From: Candidatus Poseidoniaceae archaeon
GTDB taxonomy: Archaea; Thermoplasmatota; Poseidoniia; Poseidoniales; Poseidoniaceae
Direction: 5' to 3'
DNA: 9,563 nucleotides
Assembly: GCA_030741455.1 (NCBI GenBank)
Contig: JASLVI010000051.1
Location: 1 to 9,563 of the forward strand
Shown: piece after piece, positions 7,888 to 9,563 of the stretch
Numbering within the stretch: position 1 is the first letter of the stretch
Layout of the letters: each line of letters opens with the position of its first letter
Program-made: the position numbers and the translations under genes
The notes under the pieces: generated by a model
Database searches by the model: none
What the model was told of the DNA's origin: nothing
The model's input: only the letters and a program-made list of their open reading frames with translations

Positions 7888-7901
7888 GATTGCGTTAGTT
7901 C

Positions 7902-9563
7902 ATGGAACTTCCACAACGTTTGGCTGAACAATTGGAAGGGAAGGAAGGCCCGACTCGGCAAAAAGCAGCACGTCTTGTTGTTGACCTTGCTCGAGTAGCA
8001 AAGGCGGAGTCATTTGTCGAAGTCGACCATGCCCACGTTTCAGGCGTCTCCGTAATCACAGGAGGTCACGGTTTGCGTACTTTCCTCAAAGATTTGAGTG
8101 GTGACGACAAAGGGACAGTTGTGATTCCGACGACACTGAATTCCGCCGGCTGCGATCGAGAGAAAATGGAAGAGATGGGCATTGCTTGGCCAAATTTCCT
8201 TGAACAACAATTTGAGATTGTTCAGGCCTATGATCGACTTGGAATCGAGGCTACATTGTCCTGCACTCCATATGATCGAGGCATTGAAATTGAGGGTGAG
8301 ACCGCCTCCTGGGCTGAATCGAATGCGGTGTGTTATACCAACACATGGACCTCGCTAATCACCAATCGAGAATCTGGTTTGAGTGCATTAGCCACTGCAC
8401 TCACCGGGTACGCTCCAGCGTGGGGTTTGCATCTTGATTCAAATCGTAAACCGAACATTCGAGTTGTTGTTGAATGTGCATTGGAAACCCTCTCCGACTA
8501 TTCCATCCTCGGTGATTGGATTGGAAAAAACGCGAAGCCTGAATGGAACCTACCCTTCGGACCAATGCCGTATGTGGAAGGCCTCGATGATTTCATTTCC
8601 TTTGCTCGAAAGAAAGCATTGACTGCTGCAGCAGCGAACTATGGTTCACCAATGATGTGGGTCGAAGGGCACACCGAACTTCCTTCGCAGCCAACTGATT
8701 CCATCGACTGGGAAGGGACCCTTGTGTTCAGACAGGTGGATCTTGATGAACGCTATGAAGAACTCAGTCCAAAGGGTAAAGTTGACCTCATCGTTATCGG
8801 ATGCCCACAAGCCAGTTTGGAAGAAATGCGAACGACGGCTGCCGCTTTACGAACCCACATGGAATTCGGGGAATCCGTCCTCAATCAACGCCTTTGGGTG
8901 TTTACAAGCCAAGAGAATTATGCTTTAGCAGAGGCAGATGGTACTGTCTCAATGCTCGAAGAAGCTGGTGCCTTGGTGCTCGTTGATACTTGCCCTGAAG
9001 TCACGCCTTACAATCGGGAAAAATACAATCATTTGCTAACGAATTCGATGAAGGCAGAGCACTACTTGACAAGCGGTCTCAATCGTATACCTACGAGCGT
9101 TGCTCCAATCGAGGAATGCGTACGACATGCCATCGACCCTGAGCGGGCTAATGGGCCAACACCAACGCTCACCCAGTCTTCGCATGGAGGCCAAGTTAGT
9201 GCAAAGACGATACAAGCAGGCCTGCGAACCATCTCTGGGTCAGGTCTGAATTCACAAACTGATTTCTGCATTGAAGGTCGGGCGATGGTGACCGATGTTC
9301 CGATTACGTACCTCGGCTACGTCAACCGAGATACTGGTGTGGTTGAGGAAGCAGGACACCCACTTGATGGACGTGCCATTGAAGATACGATTCTGATCTA
9401 TCCGAAAGGCTCTGGTTCCACTGTTGCTCCGTACGTACTGATGGGGTTATTGTACGAAAACAAGGGGCCGCATGCGATTATCAATCGAGATGTTTGTCCC
9501 TTAACGCTCCCTGCTTGCTCGCTCTTGGATGTGCCGTATGGTCATGGCTTTGATGAGGATCCG
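7902..9563 (+). CDS. Aconitase X with fused large and small parts; probable phosphomevalonate dehydratase (3' end outside window)
   Basis: Aconitase X proteins are Fe-S dehydratases. In archaea the family supplies phosphomevalonate dehydratase, which turns (R)-5-phosphomevalonate into trans-anhydromevalonate 5-phosphate in the archaeal mevalonate pathway; some bacterial members act on cis-3-hydroxy-L-proline. The frame stays open from ATG 7902 to the window edge (554 codons), and an in-frame TAG at 7896-7898 makes this the first possible start. The catalytic part (about 1-412) shows IPTTLNSAGCD (Cys84), LSCTPYDRG (Cys121), WAESNAVCYTNTWTSLITNR, LTGYAPAWGLHLD, IVIGCPQASLEEM (Cys301) and LVDTCPEVTP (Cys364). 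Cys121, Cys301 and Cys364 are the likeliest cluster ligands, by inference. After a linker, the swivel part (about 430-554) shows VNRDTGVVEEAGHPLDGRAI, the serine-rich loop KGSGST at 502-507, then GPHAIINRD. Known archaeal phosphomevalonate dehydratase has these as two separate subunits, so the fusion is notable. Family assignment is firm; the substrate is inferred from the archaeal setting. Confidence 0.92.
   Translation, partial: MELPQRLAEQLEGKEGPTRQKAARLVVDLARVAKAESFVEVDHAHVSGVSVITGGHGLRTFLKDLSGDDKGTVVIPTTLNSAGCDREKMEEMGIAWPNFLEQQFEIVQAYDRLGIEATLSCTPYDRGIEIEGETASWAESNAVCYTNTWTSLITNRESGLSALATALTGYAPAWGLHLDSNRKPNIRVVVECALETLSDYSILGDWIGKNAKPEWNLPFGPMPYVEGLDDFISFARKKALTAAAANYGSPMMWVEGHTELPSQPTDSIDWEGTLVFRQVDLDERYEELSPKGKVDLIVIGCPQASLEEMRTTAAALRTHMEFGESVLNQRLWVFTSQENYALAEADGTVSMLEEAGALVLVDTCPEVTPYNREKYNHLLTNSMKAEHYLTSGLNRIPTSVAPIEECVRHAIDPERANGPTPTLTQSSHGGQVSAKTIQAGLRTISGSGLNSQTDFCIEGRAMVTDVPITYLGYVNRDTGVVEEAGHPLDGRAIEDTILIYPKGSGSTVAPYVLMGLLYENKGPHAIINRDVCPLTLPACSLLDVPYGHGFDEDP

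Noticed and set aside
8991..9210. Possible boundary between two separate genes at the aconitase X linker
   Set aside because: No stop codon occurs in frame between the catalytic and swivel domains, and no start with a leader is seen inside the linker, so a single fused protein is the simplest reading.

Overview
The window carries four genes, all on the + strand and tightly packed. I infer a marine planktonic euryarchaeon of the Marine Group II (Candidatus Poseidoniales) type. The evidence is a giant secreted beta-rich surface protein with a DxDGDGxxE loop, a single C-terminal membrane anchor and a tryptophan-rich cytoplasmic tail, together with an aconitase-X-type dehydratase of the kind used in the archaeal mevalonate pathway. 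The assignment rests on protein style, because no rRNA or other phylogenetic marker is present.

Layout. Bases 1-104 hold no gene I can support. Bases 105-5198 encode a 1697-residue surface protein with a signal peptide, a reelin/jelly-roll-like domain, a series of Ig-like beta domains, a CARDB-like domain, one transmembrane helix and an acidic plus Trp-rich tail. About 5237-6976 (open from 5195) encodes glutamine-dependent NAD+ synthetase (nadE), with complete glutaminase and synthetase active-site motifs. Bases 7014-7856 encode a TrhO/UPF0176 rhodanese-like tRNA uridine hydroxylase. Bases 7902-9563 encode an aconitase X protein whose large catalytic part is fused to the small swivel part. 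It is open to the window edge and lacks its 3' end. In an archaeon its most likely role is phosphomevalonate dehydratase.

How the genes relate. The intergenic gaps are very short (an ATGA overlap or 38 nt, then 37 nt, then 45 nt), so co-transcription is plausible. The products serve different processes: cell surface, NAD synthesis, tRNA wobble modification and isoprenoid precursor synthesis. I see a housekeeping cluster behind a surface-protein gene rather than one pathway. The two short leaders before trhO and the aconitase X gene share an ordered set of short words and each contains a tiny ATGAAG-initiated reading frame ending in ATGA. No tRNA, rRNA, CRISPR, insertion sequence or clear terminator was seen.

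Most notable: the fused aconitase X/phosphomevalonate dehydratase, the Trp-rich cytoplasmic tail of the surface protein, and a TrhO homologue in a probable archaeon.
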